Shown here in pieces: positions 17,868-27,800 of a stretch of DNA of 64,000 nt. The notes under the pieces are model-generated. The model ran no database searches. It had not been told where the DNA came from and saw nothing but the letters and a program-made list of their open reading frames with translations. Every line of letters begins with the position of its first letter. Positions within the stretch are counted from its first letter, which is position 1. A program made the position numbers and the translations under genes. The stretch comes from Bradyrhizobium sp. ISRA464. Lineage in GTDB: Bacteria; Pseudomonadota; Alphaproteobacteria; Rhizobiales; Xanthobacteraceae. Location of the stretch: assembly GCF_029910095.1 (NCBI RefSeq), contig NZ_CP094526.1, positions 62,001-126,000 of the forward strand, written 5' to 3'.

Positions 17868-20378
17868 ATGTCGGGCGTAGTCGCGGCAATGCGTCGAACC
17901 CTGCTGTCATGCACCTCACTGGCGCGCGACGGCCTGATTGGGCTCGCGACCACGGCATTGCTGCCGGCCCGATCGGCCCTCGCCTCCCAATCATACCTGG
18001 TCCAGGCGATGTCCGATCATTTCGGCCTCAACCACCAGGAGGTCGCGGTTCTCGCGACGTCGTTTGCGCTGGTCGGCTTCTCCGTGGTCGCCGCGATCCT
18101 GCTGATGCGCACCCGGTTGCGCGCAACGCGGAACGAGGAGCGGCTGCGTTCGGAGATCGCGGACCTGCAGTCGCAATCCGACCGGCTGCGCGCGCTGTTG
18201 TTCGCCGAGCCGCAGGTGCTGATTTCCTGGGCCGCCGGCGACAACCGCCCGCAGATCAGCGGCGACATTTCGCTGGTGATGTCGCGGGAGGGATCACCGC
18301 AGCGCATCCTCGCCTTCGGAACCTGGCTGCCGCCCGAGCCGGCGCTGCAGATGGACCATGCCGTCGACGCGCTGCGCGAGAACGGCGAGCCGTTCCTGCT
18401 CAACCTCTCGACATCGGCCGGCCGTGGCATCGAGGCAATGGGCCGCGCCATCGGCGGCCAGGCCATCGTGCGGATCCGCGAGCTCGGCGGCCTGCGCCGC
18501 GAGCTCGCCGAATCGAACCTGCGCTACAAGGCGCTGCAGGAAGAGACCGAGCTGCTGCGCGACTTCGCCGCCGCCGCGCCATGGCCGATCTGGGCCAAGA
18601 GCGTCGAGGGCAATCTGCGCTACGCGAACACGGCTTATGTCCGCGCCACCGAGGGCAAGAGCGTTGCCGATGCGCTCCAGCGCAATCTCGAACTGCTCGA
18701 GAGCGAGCAGCGCACCGAGCTGGCCCGCGCCCTGAACGACAACGCGAGCTACGCCGCGCGCCTGCCGATCGTCGTCAGCGGCGAGCGGCGGATCTACGAC
18801 GTGCAGGCGCTCAAGCTCGGCAGCGGCAGCGCGGGCATCGCGATCGACGCCAGCGAGGCCGCAGCGCTGCGCGCGGCGCTAACGCGGATGGTCGAAGCGC
18901 ACCGGCGCACTCTCGACCAATTGTCCTCGGGTGTCGCGGTGTTCGACGCCAACCGGCGGCTCACCTTCTACAACGAATCCTACCGGCGGCTGTGGGGCCT
19001 CGACCAGGCCTTCCTCGACAGCAATCCCGACGACTCCAGCATCCTCGACCGGCTGCGCGCCAACCGCAAGCTGCCCGAGCAGCCGGACTTCCGCGCCTGG
19101 AAGGCCAAGCTGCACGAGGCCTATCGCGCGGTCGAATCCGAGACCTACACCTGGTTCCTGCCCGACGGGCGCGCGGTCAGCGTCGTCACCACGCCGAACC
19201 TCGAGGGCGGCGTCACTTATCTATTCGACAACGTCACCGAAAGCCTCGACCTGGCGCGCCGCTACGACGGCCTGACGCGGGTGCAGCGCGAAACCCTCGA
19301 CAATCTGGCCGAGGCGGTCGCGGCGTTCGGCAGCAACGGCCGCGCGCAACTATTCAATCCGGCCTTTGCCAGGATGTGGAAGCTGTCGGCCGATGCGTTG
19401 AACGGCGAGCCGCATATCGAGGCGGTGGAAGCGCTCTGCAAGCCGCTCTATGACGATCCGCGGACCTGGCGTACCCTGCGCGAATCCATCACCGCGATCG
19501 AGAACCGCGCACAGGTGGCGCTGAAGCTCGAGCGCAAGGACGGCAGCGTGCTGGATTGCATGACCATCCCGCTGCCCGACGGCGCGACACTGCTCACTTT
19601 CCAGGACATCACCGACACCGAGAATGTCGAGCGCGCCCTGCGCGAGCGCAACGAGGCCCTGGAAGCCGCCGACCAGATGAAGGTGGATTTCGTCCACCAT
19701 GTCTCATACGAGCTGCGCGCACCGCTCACCACCATCATCGGCTTCGCGCATTTCCTCAGCGATCCCTCGACCGGACCGCTGACGCCGAAGCAGGCCGAAT
19801 ATCTCGACTACGTCACCAAATCGACCAACGCGCTGCTGGCGCTGACCAACAACATCCTCGATCTCGCCACCATCGACGCCGGCGCGATGAAGCTCGAGCT
19901 CGGCCCGGTCAATATCGCCCAGGCGATCGAAGCCGCCGCCGAAGGCATCCAGGACCGGCTTGCCACCGATCGGATCGCACTCAGGGTCGACGTCGAGCCT
20001 GATATCGGCGGCTTCATCGGCGACGAGCGGCGCGTGGTGCAGGTGCTCTATAACCTGCTCGCCAATGCCGTCGGCTTCTCGCCGCACGACGCCGTCGTCA
20101 CGATCAGCGCGCACCGGAACCAGCACAGCGTGGTGTTTGCGGTGACCGACTCCGGCCCCGGCATTCCGCCCGAAATGAAGGACAAGGTATTCAACTGGTT
20201 CGAGAGCCATTCCCACGGCTCGCGGCACCGCGGCGCAGGGCTCGGCCTGTCGCTGGTGCGCTCCTTCGTTGAACTGCATGGCGGCCGGGTGCGCGTCGAT
20301 TCGACCGTCGGCAAGGGCACGACCGTGACCTGCGACTTCCCGATCGACCAGACCGCACATCGCAACGCCGCGGAATGA
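17868..20378 (+). CDS. divL: DivL-type PAS sensor kinase with tyrosine in place of the phospho-histidine
   Basis: DivL regulates the CckA-CtrA cell-cycle phosphorelay in alphaproteobacteria and is known for a Tyr at the usual phosphorylation site. The 836-residue product has an N-terminal hydrophobic stretch, a clear membrane helix (VLATSFALVGFSVVAAILL, about residues 60-80) and three PAS-like segments. Its dimerisation helix reads HHVSYELRAPLT, with Tyr614 where kinases have SHELRTPL. The ATPase boxes follow: NLLANAVGFS (N), VTDSGPGIP (G1), GAGLGLSLVR (G2). The start at 17868 is chosen over a TTG at 17847 for better spacing to GGGG. Its stop overlaps the next ATG (ATGA). Confidence 0.92.
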   Translation: MSGVVAAMRRTLLSCTSLARDGLIGLATTALLPARSALASQSYLVQAMSDHFGLNHQEVAVLATSFALVGFSVVAAILLMRTRLRATRNEERLRSEIADLQSQSDRLRALLFAEPQVLISWAAGDNRPQISGDISLVMSREGSPQRILAFGTWLPPEPALQMDHAVDALRENGEPFLLNLSTSAGRGIEAMGRAIGGQAIVRIRELGGLRRELAESNLRYKALQEETELLRDFAAAAPWPIWAKSVEGNLRYANTAYVRATEGKSVADALQRNLELLESEQRTELARALNDNASYAARLPIVVSGERRIYDVQALKLGSGSAGIAIDASEAAALRAALTRMVEAHRRTLDQLSSGVAVFDANRRLTFYNESYRRLWGLDQAFLDSNPDDSSILDRLRANRKLPEQPDFRAWKAKLHEAYRAVESETYTWFLPDGRAVSVVTTPNLEGGVTYLFDNVTESLDLARRYDGLTRVQRETLDNLAEAVAAFGSNGRAQLFNPAFARMWKLSADALNGEPHIEAVEALCKPLYDDPRTWRTLRESITAIENRAQVALKLERKDGSVLDCMTIPLPDGATLLTFQDITDTENVERALRERNEALEAADQMKVDFVHHVSYELRAPLTTIIGFAHFLSDPSTGPLTPKQAEYLDYVTKSTNALLALTNNILDLATIDAGAMKLELGPVNIAQAIEAAAEGIQDRLATDRIALRVDVEPDIGGFIGDERRVVQVLYNLLANAVGFSPHDAVVTISAHRNQHSVVFAVTDSGPGIPPEMKDKVFNWFESHSHGSRHRGAGLGLSLVRSFVELHGGRVRVDSTVGKGTTVTCDFPIDQTAHRNAAE

Positions 20379-21898
20379 TCGCGATCTCCACATTCCCGGT
20401 CGCGCTCGCGAACGAAACCGCGACGGCAGAGCTGATGGCCGACCTCGCGCTGCTGATCGGCGCAGGCGACGTGATCATGCTGTCCGGCGACCTCGGCGCC
20501 GGCAAGACCGCCGCCGCCCGCGCGCTGATCCGCTACCTCGCCGACGACGAGACGCTGGAAGTGCCGAGCCCGACCTTCACGCTGGCGCAAAGCTACGAGC
20601 TGCCCTCCTTCCCGCTTGTCCATGCCGACCTCTACCGCATCAACGATGCGAGCGAGCTCGAGGAGATCGGGCTGTCGCCGCTGCCCGAGGACATCGTTGC
20701 GCTGATCGAGTGGCCGGAACGCGCACCCGATGCGTTGCCCGGCGACCGCATTGACATCGCGTTCAGCCATCGCCCGGCATTGGGATCGACCGCCCGCGCG
20801 GCCGAGATCACCGGCCATGGCAAGGGCGCGGCCAAGGTCACGCGGCTCAAGCTGCTGCGCCAGTTCCTTGACGGGGCGGGCTATCTCGGCGCCAGGCGCG
20901 AGCGCATGCCCGGCGACGCCTCGACACGCTCTTACGCTCGGCTGCGCACCGATGACGGCCGCGTCATCCTGATGAACTCGCCGCGGCGCCCCGACGGTCC
21001 GCCGATCTACAACGGCAAATCCTACAGTGCGGCGGTGCATCTCGCCGAGGACGTCAGGCCGTTCGTCGCGATCGGAAACGGCCTGCGCAAGCAGGGCTTT
21101 TCCGCACCCGCGATCCGGCACACCGATCTCGAATCCGGATTCCTGATCACCGAGGATTTCGGCAATGCCAGCATCATCGAGGGCGATCCGCCGCGGCCGA
21201 TCGCCGAGCGCTACGAGGCCGCGACCGACATGCTGGCGGCGCTGCATCGCGAGGTGCTGCCGACGACGCTGCCGCTGACGGCCGATACGAACTACGACAT
21301 CCCGGTGTTCGATGTCGACGCCTGGCTGATCGAGATCGGCCTGATGCTCGAATGGTACATGCCGAGCCGGGGCGTCCAGCCAAGCGATGCGCTGCGCGCC
21401 GAATTCATCGAGATGTGGCGCACGCTGCTGGAAAAGCCTGCCGCGGCGCCGAAGACCTGGGTAATCCGCGACTTCCATTCGCCGAACATCATCTGGCTCG
21501 CCGAACGCACCGGGATCCTCCGCGTCGGGGTGATCGACTTCCAGGACGCGCTGCTCGGCCCGGCCGCCTATGACGTGGTGTCGCTGCTGCAGGATGCGCG
21601 GATCGACGTGCCCGAACAACTCGAACTGTCGCTGCTCACCCGCTACATCAAGGCGCGGCGCGCGATCGATGCGAGCTTCGATCCGGCTGATTTTGCCGCG
21701 CTCTACGCGATCATGTCGGCGCAGCGGAACACGCGCCTGCTCGGCACCTTCGCCCGGCTCAACGGGCGCGACGGCAAGCCGCAATATCTGAAGCACCAGC
21801 CGCGGATCTGGACCTACCTCAACCGGTCGCTGGCTCATCCGTCGCTCGCGCCGCTCCGCGACTGGTACGCGGCCAATATCCCTCCCCCGGTACCGTAG
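20375..21898 (+). CDS. tsaE: Fusion of TsaE (tRNA t6A ATPase subunit) and AmgK-like sugar kinase
   Basis: Residues 1 to about 150 are TsaE, the ATPase that supports the t6A37 tRNA modification complex; the Walker A is LSGDLGAGKTAAAR and a second motif is SPTFTLAQSYE. From about residue 165 the protein is an aminoglycoside-phosphotransferase fold close to AmgK, the anomeric N-acetylmuramate/glucosamine kinase of peptidoglycan recycling: PGDASTRSYARL, the catalytic RDFHSPN and the metal-binding VIDFQDALLG. The 507-residue length equals both domains together with no frameshift. Start and divL stop overlap (ATGA). murU lies 0.5 kb downstream, which supports the AmgK call. Confidence 0.9.
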   Translation: MIAISTFPVALANETATAELMADLALLIGAGDVIMLSGDLGAGKTAAARALIRYLADDETLEVPSPTFTLAQSYELPSFPLVHADLYRINDASELEEIGLSPLPEDIVALIEWPERAPDALPGDRIDIAFSHRPALGSTARAAEITGHGKGAAKVTRLKLLRQFLDGAGYLGARRERMPGDASTRSYARLRTDDGRVILMNSPRRPDGPPIYNGKSYSAAVHLAEDVRPFVAIGNGLRKQGFSAPAIRHTDLESGFLITEDFGNASIIEGDPPRPIAERYEAATDMLAALHREVLPTTLPLTADTNYDIPVFDVDAWLIEIGLMLEWYMPSRGVQPSDALRAEFIEMWRTLLEKPAAAPKTWVIRDFHSPNIIWLAERTGILRVGVIDFQDALLGPAAYDVVSLLQDARIDVPEQLELSLLTRYIKARRAIDASFDPADFAALYAIMSAQRNTRLLGTFARLNGRDGKPQYLKHQPRIWTYLNRSLAHPSLAPLRDWYAANIPPPVP

Positions 21899-21986
21899 GT
21901 TTACCGGTTGTTAGCCATCGACCGCCTAAGGTTCCGGTGGTTGCGCGCTGTGCTTGGCGCGGCTGGATCGGGAGCGGGACCACACG

Positions 21987-22307
21987 ATGGCGACGGAACG
22001 ACGCAGGGGCGATCGTGTCACATTCGAGCGCGGCATTGCGGCGTTCATGATGGGCATCGACGGCACCTGGCGGCGCGACTGCATCATGGAGGACGTGTCC
22101 GAGACGGGTGCCAAGCTCACCGTCGAGGGCTCGATCGAGGGCCTGCACCTGAAAGAATTCTTCCTGCTGCTGTCATCCACAGGATTGGCCTATCGCCGCT
22201 GCGAGCTGGCATGGGTCAATGGCGATCAGATCGGCGTCAATTTTCTGAAACAAGGCGACAAGAAGAAAAAAATGACCAGACGCGGCACGCAGGCTGCCGA
22301 CGCTTAG
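21987..22307 (+). CDS. PilZ-domain protein (putative cyclic-di-GMP receptor)
   Basis: The 106-residue product is essentially one PilZ domain. The c-di-GMP-binding signatures are visible: an N-terminal Arg motif (ERRRGDR) and the strand motif DVSETGAKL (D/NxSxxG form). The C-terminus ends in a lysine-rich tail (GDKKKKMTRR). The start at 21987 follows GGAGCGGG, and an earlier ATG/GTG reading is not supported. It sits between tsaE-amgK and murU in the same direction. Which process it controls cannot be read from sequence. Confidence 0.85.
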   Translation: MATERRRGDRVTFERGIAAFMMGIDGTWRRDCIMEDVSETGAKLTVEGSIEGLHLKEFFLLLSSTGLAYRRCELAWVNGDQIGVNFLKQGDKKKKMTRRGTQAADA

Positions 22308-22407
22308 GTTCCTGTCGTCATCGACGTCTTACGGCCGTCATGTCCGATGACTATGGCGTTTGGTCGATGTGCCTGCCGAATCGCCGTGATATGATCGGCG
22401 CAGAGAG

Positions 22408-23154
22408 ATGATGACCGAGAACGTCCGGAAGATGCCCGTCACCCCCCATAGAGCCATGGTGCTCGCCGCAGGCCTCGGCGTGCGCATGCGCCCGCTGACC
22501 AACACGATGCCGAAGCCGCTGGTGAGCGTGGCGGGCCAGCCGCTGCTCGACCATGTGCTCGACAAGCTCGCTGGCGCGGGTGTCAGCGAAGCCGTCGTCA
22601 ACGTGCACTATCTGCCCGACCAGATCATCGATCACGTCAAGACCCGCAGCCGCCCGCGCGTCATCATCTCCGATGAGCGCGACCAGGTGCTCGGCACCGG
22701 CGGCGCGGTCGTCAAGGCGCTGCCGCTGCTCGGCGATGCGCCGTTCTTCCACGTCAACGCCGACACGATGTGGATCGACGGCGTGCGCTCCAACTTGGCG
22801 CGGCTGGCGGAAACCTTCGACCCCGCGCGGATGGATATCCTGCTCTTGATGGCGCCGACCGCCTCGAGCATCGGCTATAGCGGCCGCGGTGACTATGCGA
22901 TGCTGCCTGACGGCGCGCTGCGCAAGCGGCGGGAGCATCAGGTGGTGCCGTTCGTCTATGCGGGTGCGGCGATCATGTCGCCGGCGCTGTTTGCCGACGC
23001 GCCCGCCGGCGAGTTTTCGCTGCCCAAGATGTTCGACCGCGCCAACGAGCAGGAACGGTTGTTCGGCCTGCGCCTCGACGGCGTCTGGATGCATGTCGGG
23101 ACCCCCGATGCGATCCAGGCCGCCGAAGAGGCATTCCTCGAAAGCGTGGCGTAA
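22408..23154 (+). CDS. murU: MurU-type N-acetylmuramate-1-phosphate uridylyltransferase
   Basis: MurU converts MurNAc-1-phosphate, made by AmgK, to UDP-MurNAc, the last steps of the cell-wall recycling route that bypasses fosfomycin-sensitive MurA. The 248-residue protein is a nucleotidyltransferase with the start motif VLAAGLGVRMRPLTNTMPKP and the metal-binding FFHVNADTMW. It lacks the C-terminal beta-helix of GlmU. The neighbouring amgK-type kinase makes MurU more likely than a generic sugar-1-phosphate transferase. The start may be either of the two adjacent ATGs (22408 or 22411), just after GAGAG. Confidence 0.85.
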   Translation: MMTENVRKMPVTPHRAMVLAAGLGVRMRPLTNTMPKPLVSVAGQPLLDHVLDKLAGAGVSEAVVNVHYLPDQIIDHVKTRSRPRVIISDERDQVLGTGGAVVKALPLLGDAPFFHVNADTMWIDGVRSNLARLAETFDPARMDILLLMAPTASSIGYSGRGDYAMLPDGALRKRREHQVVPFVYAGAAIMSPALFADAPAGEFSLPKMFDRANEQERLFGLRLDGVWMHVGTPDAIQAAEEAFLESVA

Positions 23155-23224
23155 GCCGTCCAGCACACAGATAGAGCTTTTGCGCGAAGCGGATTTCCCC
23201 TTTCGGGCGGCGAAGAACCTCAGA

Positions 23225-24238
23225 TCACCCCTTTTCATCGATGGCGAGAATGGCGAAGCTCGCCAGCCAGTGTTCGCCCATATAGTCGCCGGCGATATGC
23301 GGGAGCCCGACATCGAGATGGCGGCGTGCGACGTCCTGCAGGATCGGGCGGCGGACATCCGCTTCGGGCAATGCTTCGGCAAGGGCACGCCAGCACCATG
23401 CGCGGCTGAGATTGAGCCCGTCGAGATGGGCGATCTTGCCATCCGTGCGATCCGTGACGGTGGCTGGCCGGAACAATGTCGCGGGTTCGTGCTGCACAAG
23501 CCGCGGCAGGAAGCGGTCGAACCAGGGCAGGAATGCGTCCGGCGCCAACAGGCGGCGCATGCATTCCGCTTCGATCAGCGCAGAAGACTGGAAGTCGTCT
23601 CCGCTTGGCTCGCCCCAGGCGGGACAGTCCTCATCGGCCCCGTACCAGCGCAACGCCGTCTCACGCAGGAGGAAGCTCAACGCAGTGTCGTCTGTCGCGG
23701 TGGCGTAATCGGCGGCCATGCGCAGCCCGAAGGCAGTGTTGAAATGCGTGCCGACCCGCACCGGATAGGTCGCGAGTGGCAGGAAATCGCGAAAGCGCTG
23801 CGCAAAGACCTCCGCAAGCGGCGCGATGCGTTCGCGCCATCGGGTTTCGTCGAGCGACGAGAGTTCGGCCGCGAGCTTCAACAGCCAGCCCCAGCCATAG
23901 GGCCGCTTGAAGCCGCGCGCGGTGGGGGCCGCGAGATAGGCGCATTCCGCCGCGACCTTCTCCGCAATGAACTGCTCGTCGAACAGGGCGCGGATGTCAT
24001 CTGCGGCCTCGAATCGCGGGTGACGGCGCAGCAGCCGGGCAAGCATCCAGTAGCTGTGCACGCAGGAGTGCCAGTCGTAGCTGCCGTAGAAGACCGGATG
24101 CAGCTCGCGCGGCGTGCGCGCGTCCCCTGGCCCCGCCAGCACATGATCCGGCTTGTTCGGATATTCGCGCCTGACATGGCCGAGGGCGATGCGGGCAAAG
24201 CGGACAGCGAGTTCTTCGGTGAGGATCGGGGCGCTCAT
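23225..24238 (-). CDS. DUF2891 family protein
   Basis: The 337-residue cytoplasmic protein matches the DUF2891 pattern: a start rich in Ala/Leu helices, then HPVFYGSYDWHSCVHSYWML, RPYGWGWLLKLAAEL and a C-terminal HIAGDYMGEHWLASFA. The many conserved Trp and His residues suggest an alpha/alpha-barrel enzyme, possibly acting on carbohydrates, but no reaction is established. The start at 24238 has AAAGGAG eight bases upstream and overlaps the stop of an upstream membrane-protein remnant (ATGA), so it was once the second gene of an operon. Confidence 0.85.
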   Translation of the reverse strand: MSAPILTEELAVRFARIALGHVRREYPNKPDHVLAGPGDARTPRELHPVFYGSYDWHSCVHSYWMLARLLRRHPRFEAADDIRALFDEQFIAEKVAAECAYLAAPTARGFKRPYGWGWLLKLAAELSSLDETRWRERIAPLAEVFAQRFRDFLPLATYPVRVGTHFNTAFGLRMAADYATATDDTALSFLLRETALRWYGADEDCPAWGEPSGDDFQSSALIEAECMRRLLAPDAFLPWFDRFLPRLVQHEPATLFRPATVTDRTDGKIAHLDGLNLSRAWCWRALAEALPEADVRRPILQDVARRHLDVGLPHIAGDYMGEHWLASFAILAIDEKG

Positions 24239-24510
24239 GAAGGATTCTCCTTTCGCTTGGGCCAAACAATGACCCCGATCAAGCGCGGTGTCATGTAGAT
24301 TGGAAACTGCGTTGCCGCGAAGAACAGCGCCGTCATCGGCGATGTGGCCGCGCCCATGGCCGACCAGACCAGCCCGACATTGCGATTGCCGAGAATGAGG
24401 CCCGCGGTCAGCCGCTCGGCCAGACTGCCCGGCGTGAGCAGGACGCCAAGCACCTGCAGGGCGAGATTACAGGCGAAGGCAAGGCCGACACAGGCCTGGA
24501 CGACTATGCG
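24235..24510 (-). pseudogene. 3' remnant of a symporter-like membrane protein
   Basis: The last 90 or so codons read like the end of a bile-acid/sodium symporter-type protein: LTPGSLAERLTAGLILGNRNVGLVWSAMG and FFAATQFPIYMTPRLI are two hydrophobic helices with the GNRN motif of that group. Upstream of about 24510 the frame stays open but the residues (His/Gly/Arg-rich, no helices) are not those of a membrane protein; there the opposite strand encodes a LysR fragment. The gene has therefore lost its 5' part. Its stop overlaps the DUF2891 start by four bases. Confidence 0.7.
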
Positions 24511-24832
24511 ACCCTGCCACACGCTCTGTTCTCGGCGGCCGCCGGCGACGGCCTGCCGAGCGTGATCGACGCCCTGCTGGCGCGTCGCGGGCTGAAGCGC
24601 CGGGTGGCCGTCACGCTCGCCCATGTCGTGGGCGTTCCCTTCGCCGTGGCCGGCACCGATCTCGTCGCCACAATGGCCGAACGCGTCGCCCATTCCGGCC
24701 TTCGCCATCGACCTCATCCATACCCGCCGCGCCGCCGAACATCCTGCGTTGCGGTGGTTTCTGGATGCCGTCGGCCGCTGCGCCGGTCGACTGCGACACG
24801 AGCCGACGTCGCCCGACAACAGGGGTGGCTAA
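24484..24832 (+). pseudogene. Frameshifted 3' remnant of a LysR regulator gene
   Basis: Frame 1 reads GLDDYATLPHALFS, then SVIDALLARRGLKRRVAVTL and GTDLVATMAERVA, a typical effector-domain end of a LysR protein. Near 24680-24700 the reading must shift to frame 2, which continues as IDLIHTRRAAEHPALRWFL and ends at TAA 24830-24832, the usual LysR C-terminus. Some 20 residues are also missing at the junction compared with a normal LysR. There is no N-terminal DNA-binding part in the window. Confidence 0.7.
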
Positions 24833-24882
24833 TGGCGGTTGCCGCTCCCTATATTGGCGCCTGATTCCGAATCAGGCAGCCC

Positions 24883-27800
24883 ATGCGCGTCTTCAGCGTT
24901 CCCATCTCCGCACCGTTCCTGCGCACCGTCATCTCGGCCTTGGTCGATGGCCGGCTGGTCGCGGGATTCAAGGCGCGGAACGATCCGGCGAAGCTCGCCA
25001 ACGCCACGCTCTATTTGCCGACCCGGCGCGCCGGGCGACTGGCGCGCGAAGTCTTTCTCGACGTGCTCGACGCCGACGCCGCGGTGCTGCCGCGCATCGT
25101 CGCCCTCGGCGACATCGATGAGGACGAGCTCGCGTTTGCGGGCCAATCGGACGATGTCGGCGGCGCCGCGCCGCTGGACATTCCGCCAAAGCTCGGCGAG
25201 CTCGAACGCCGCCTGACGCTGGCGCATCTGGTCGCGGCCTGGGCGAAGACGCCGGTATCCTCGCCGCTCGTGGTCGGCGGCCCTGCCTCGACCTTGCAGC
25301 TCGCCGGCGACCTCGCGCGATTGATGGACGACATGGTGACGCGCGGCGTCGACTGGCGCGAGCTCGACCGGCTGGTGCCGGACCAACTCGACAAATACTG
25401 GCAGCACTCGCTCGAATTCCTGCGCATCGCGCGCGACGCCTGGCCGAACTACCTGAAGGAGATCGGCCGGATCGAGCCGGCGGCGCGCCGCGACCTCCTG
25501 ATCGAGGCGGAAGCGGCGCGGCTCACGGCGCATCACGCAGGCCCGGTGATCGCGGCCGGTTCGACCGGCTCGATGCCCGCCACGGCGAAGTTCCTGCACG
25601 CGGTGGCAAAGCTTCCGAACGGCGCGGTCGTGCTGCCCGGACTCGACACCGATCTCGACGAAGACTCCTGGGACACGATCGGCGGCGAGCGCAACGACGA
25701 AGGCAGGTTCACCACGCCGCCCTCGTCGAACCACCCGCAATTCGCGATGCATGCGCTGCTCGACCGCTTCGGCATCAAGCGCCGCGACGTCGAGAGCCTT
25801 GCGGCACCGGCGCCGCTCGGCCGCGAAGTGCTGGTGTCGGAGACGATGCGCCCGTCGACCGCGACCGCACAATGGCACGACCGGCTGGAGCGCCCCGAGA
25901 TCGTCGCGCGCATCTCTGCCGGGATGACGAACCTTTCCGTGGTCGAGGCGCCGAATCCCGAGATGGAGGCGCTGGCGATCGCGGTGGCGATGCGCGAGGC
26001 GCGGCATCTCGGCAAATCGGCCGCGCTGGTGACGCCGGATCGCGCGCTGGCGCGCCGCGTGACGGCTTCGCTGACGCGCTGGAATCTGGAATTCGACGAT
26101 TCCGGCGGCGATGCGCTGATCGAGAGCTCACCCGGCGTGTTCGCCCGCCTCACGGCAGAGGCGGCGGCAAAGGGACTGGAGCCGTCGACGCTGCTCGCGC
26201 TGCTCAAGCATCCGCTGTTCCGGCTCGGCGGCGCGCGTGGCGCACTGAAACGCGCGATCGAAGTGCTCGAACCCGCCGTGTTGCGCGGCACGCGGCCGCA
26301 AGCCGGAACGAGCGGCTTGGCGCACGATTTCGAGCGCTTCCGCGCCGAGCTGACAAAACTCCGGAACGGCGAGACCTCGTCACTGCACGCGGCGGAGCAG
26401 CGCGCGCGGTTACGCGACCACGAGCTCAACCAGGCGCAGGCCCTGATTGCGAAACTGCGGGCGGCGCTGGCGCCGCTCGAAAGCATGGCGTCGTCGAAGC
26501 CCTACGATTTCGCCGAACTGGCCTCACGGCATCGCGATTCCCTGATGGCGCTATCCTGTGACCAGCACGGCGTCGCGGTCGTGTTCGAGGACCGCGCCGG
26601 CGGCGCATTGGCGTCGGCGTTCGATGATTTGCTCGCCAAGCAGCAGCCAAGCGGGCTCATGACACCACTCGCCGACTATCCCGAAGTGTTCCAGACCGCG
26701 TTCGCCGACCGGATGGTGCGGCGGCCGGAATCCGTCGGCGCCCAGCTCAACATCTTCGGCCAGCTCGAGGCGCGCCTGACCGAATCTGATCGCGTCATCC
26801 TCGGCGGGCTGGTCGAGGGTGTCTGGCCGCCGGCGCCGCGGATCGATCCCTGGCTGAGCCGGCCGATGCGGCACCAGCTCGGACTCGACCTCCCCGAGCG
26901 GCGCATCGGCCTCTCCGCGCATGACTTCGCACAGCTGCTCGGCCACGACGAGGTGATCCTCACCCATGCCGCCAAGGTCGGCGGCGCGCCGGCGGTTGCC
27001 TCGCGCTTCCTGCATCGGCTGGAAGCGGTTGCGGGCGAAGCGCGCTGGAAAGCGGCGAAAGCGGCCGGCGAAACTTACGTGCAATATGCCGCCGAGCTCG
27101 ACCGGCCCGACAAGGTCGAGCCGATCGCCCAGCCGGAGCCGCGGCCGCCGCGCGAGGCACGGCCGCTGAAAATGTCCGTCACCGCGATCGAGGACTGGCT
27201 GCGCGATCCCTACACGATCTACGCGCGCTATATCCTCAAGCTCGATCCGCTCGATCCCGTCGACATGCCATTGTCGGCAGCCGATCGCGGCTCAGCGATC
27301 CATGAGGCGCTTGGCGAATTCACGCAAACCTATGCCGACGCGCTGCCCGCCGACACGATGCGGACCCTGCGCGAGATCGGCGGCAAGTATTTCGCGCCGC
27401 TGATGGAGCGGCCCGAGGCGCGCGCGCTGTGGTGGCCCCGCTTCCAGCGCATCGCCGCATGGTTTGCCGAATGGGAGCAGGCCCGGCGCGGCCAAATCAA
27501 CGCGATCAAGGCCGAGATCCGAGGTGAAATCGGCATTCCCCTCGACAACGAGCGGACCTTCGTCCTCTCCGCGCGGGCTGACCGCATCGAGCGGCGCGAT
27601 GACGGCAGCTTTGCCATCCTCGATTACAAGACCGGCCAGCCGCCGACCGGAAAACAGGTGCGCATGGGTCTGTCGCCGCAGCTCACCCTGGAAGCCGCGA
27701 TCCTCCGCGAGGGCGGCTTTGCCGACATCCCGGCCGACTCCTCGGTCGGCGAGCTCGTTTATGTCAGGCTGAGCGGCAACAACCCGCCGGGCGAGCAGCG

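Noticed and set aside
17702..19453. 583-codon open frame overlapping dut-divL spacer and divL
   Set aside because: Out of frame with divL on the same strand, with Arg/Ala-rich low-complexity product. The divL frame has all kinase motifs.
17868..20378. Ordinary histidine kinase
   Set aside because: The phospho-acceptor His is replaced by Tyr, which marks DivL; a standard kinase call would mislead.
20048..21838. 596-codon open frame opposite divL and tsaE-amgK
   Set aside because: Antisense shadow; the plus-strand proteins carry the conserved motifs.
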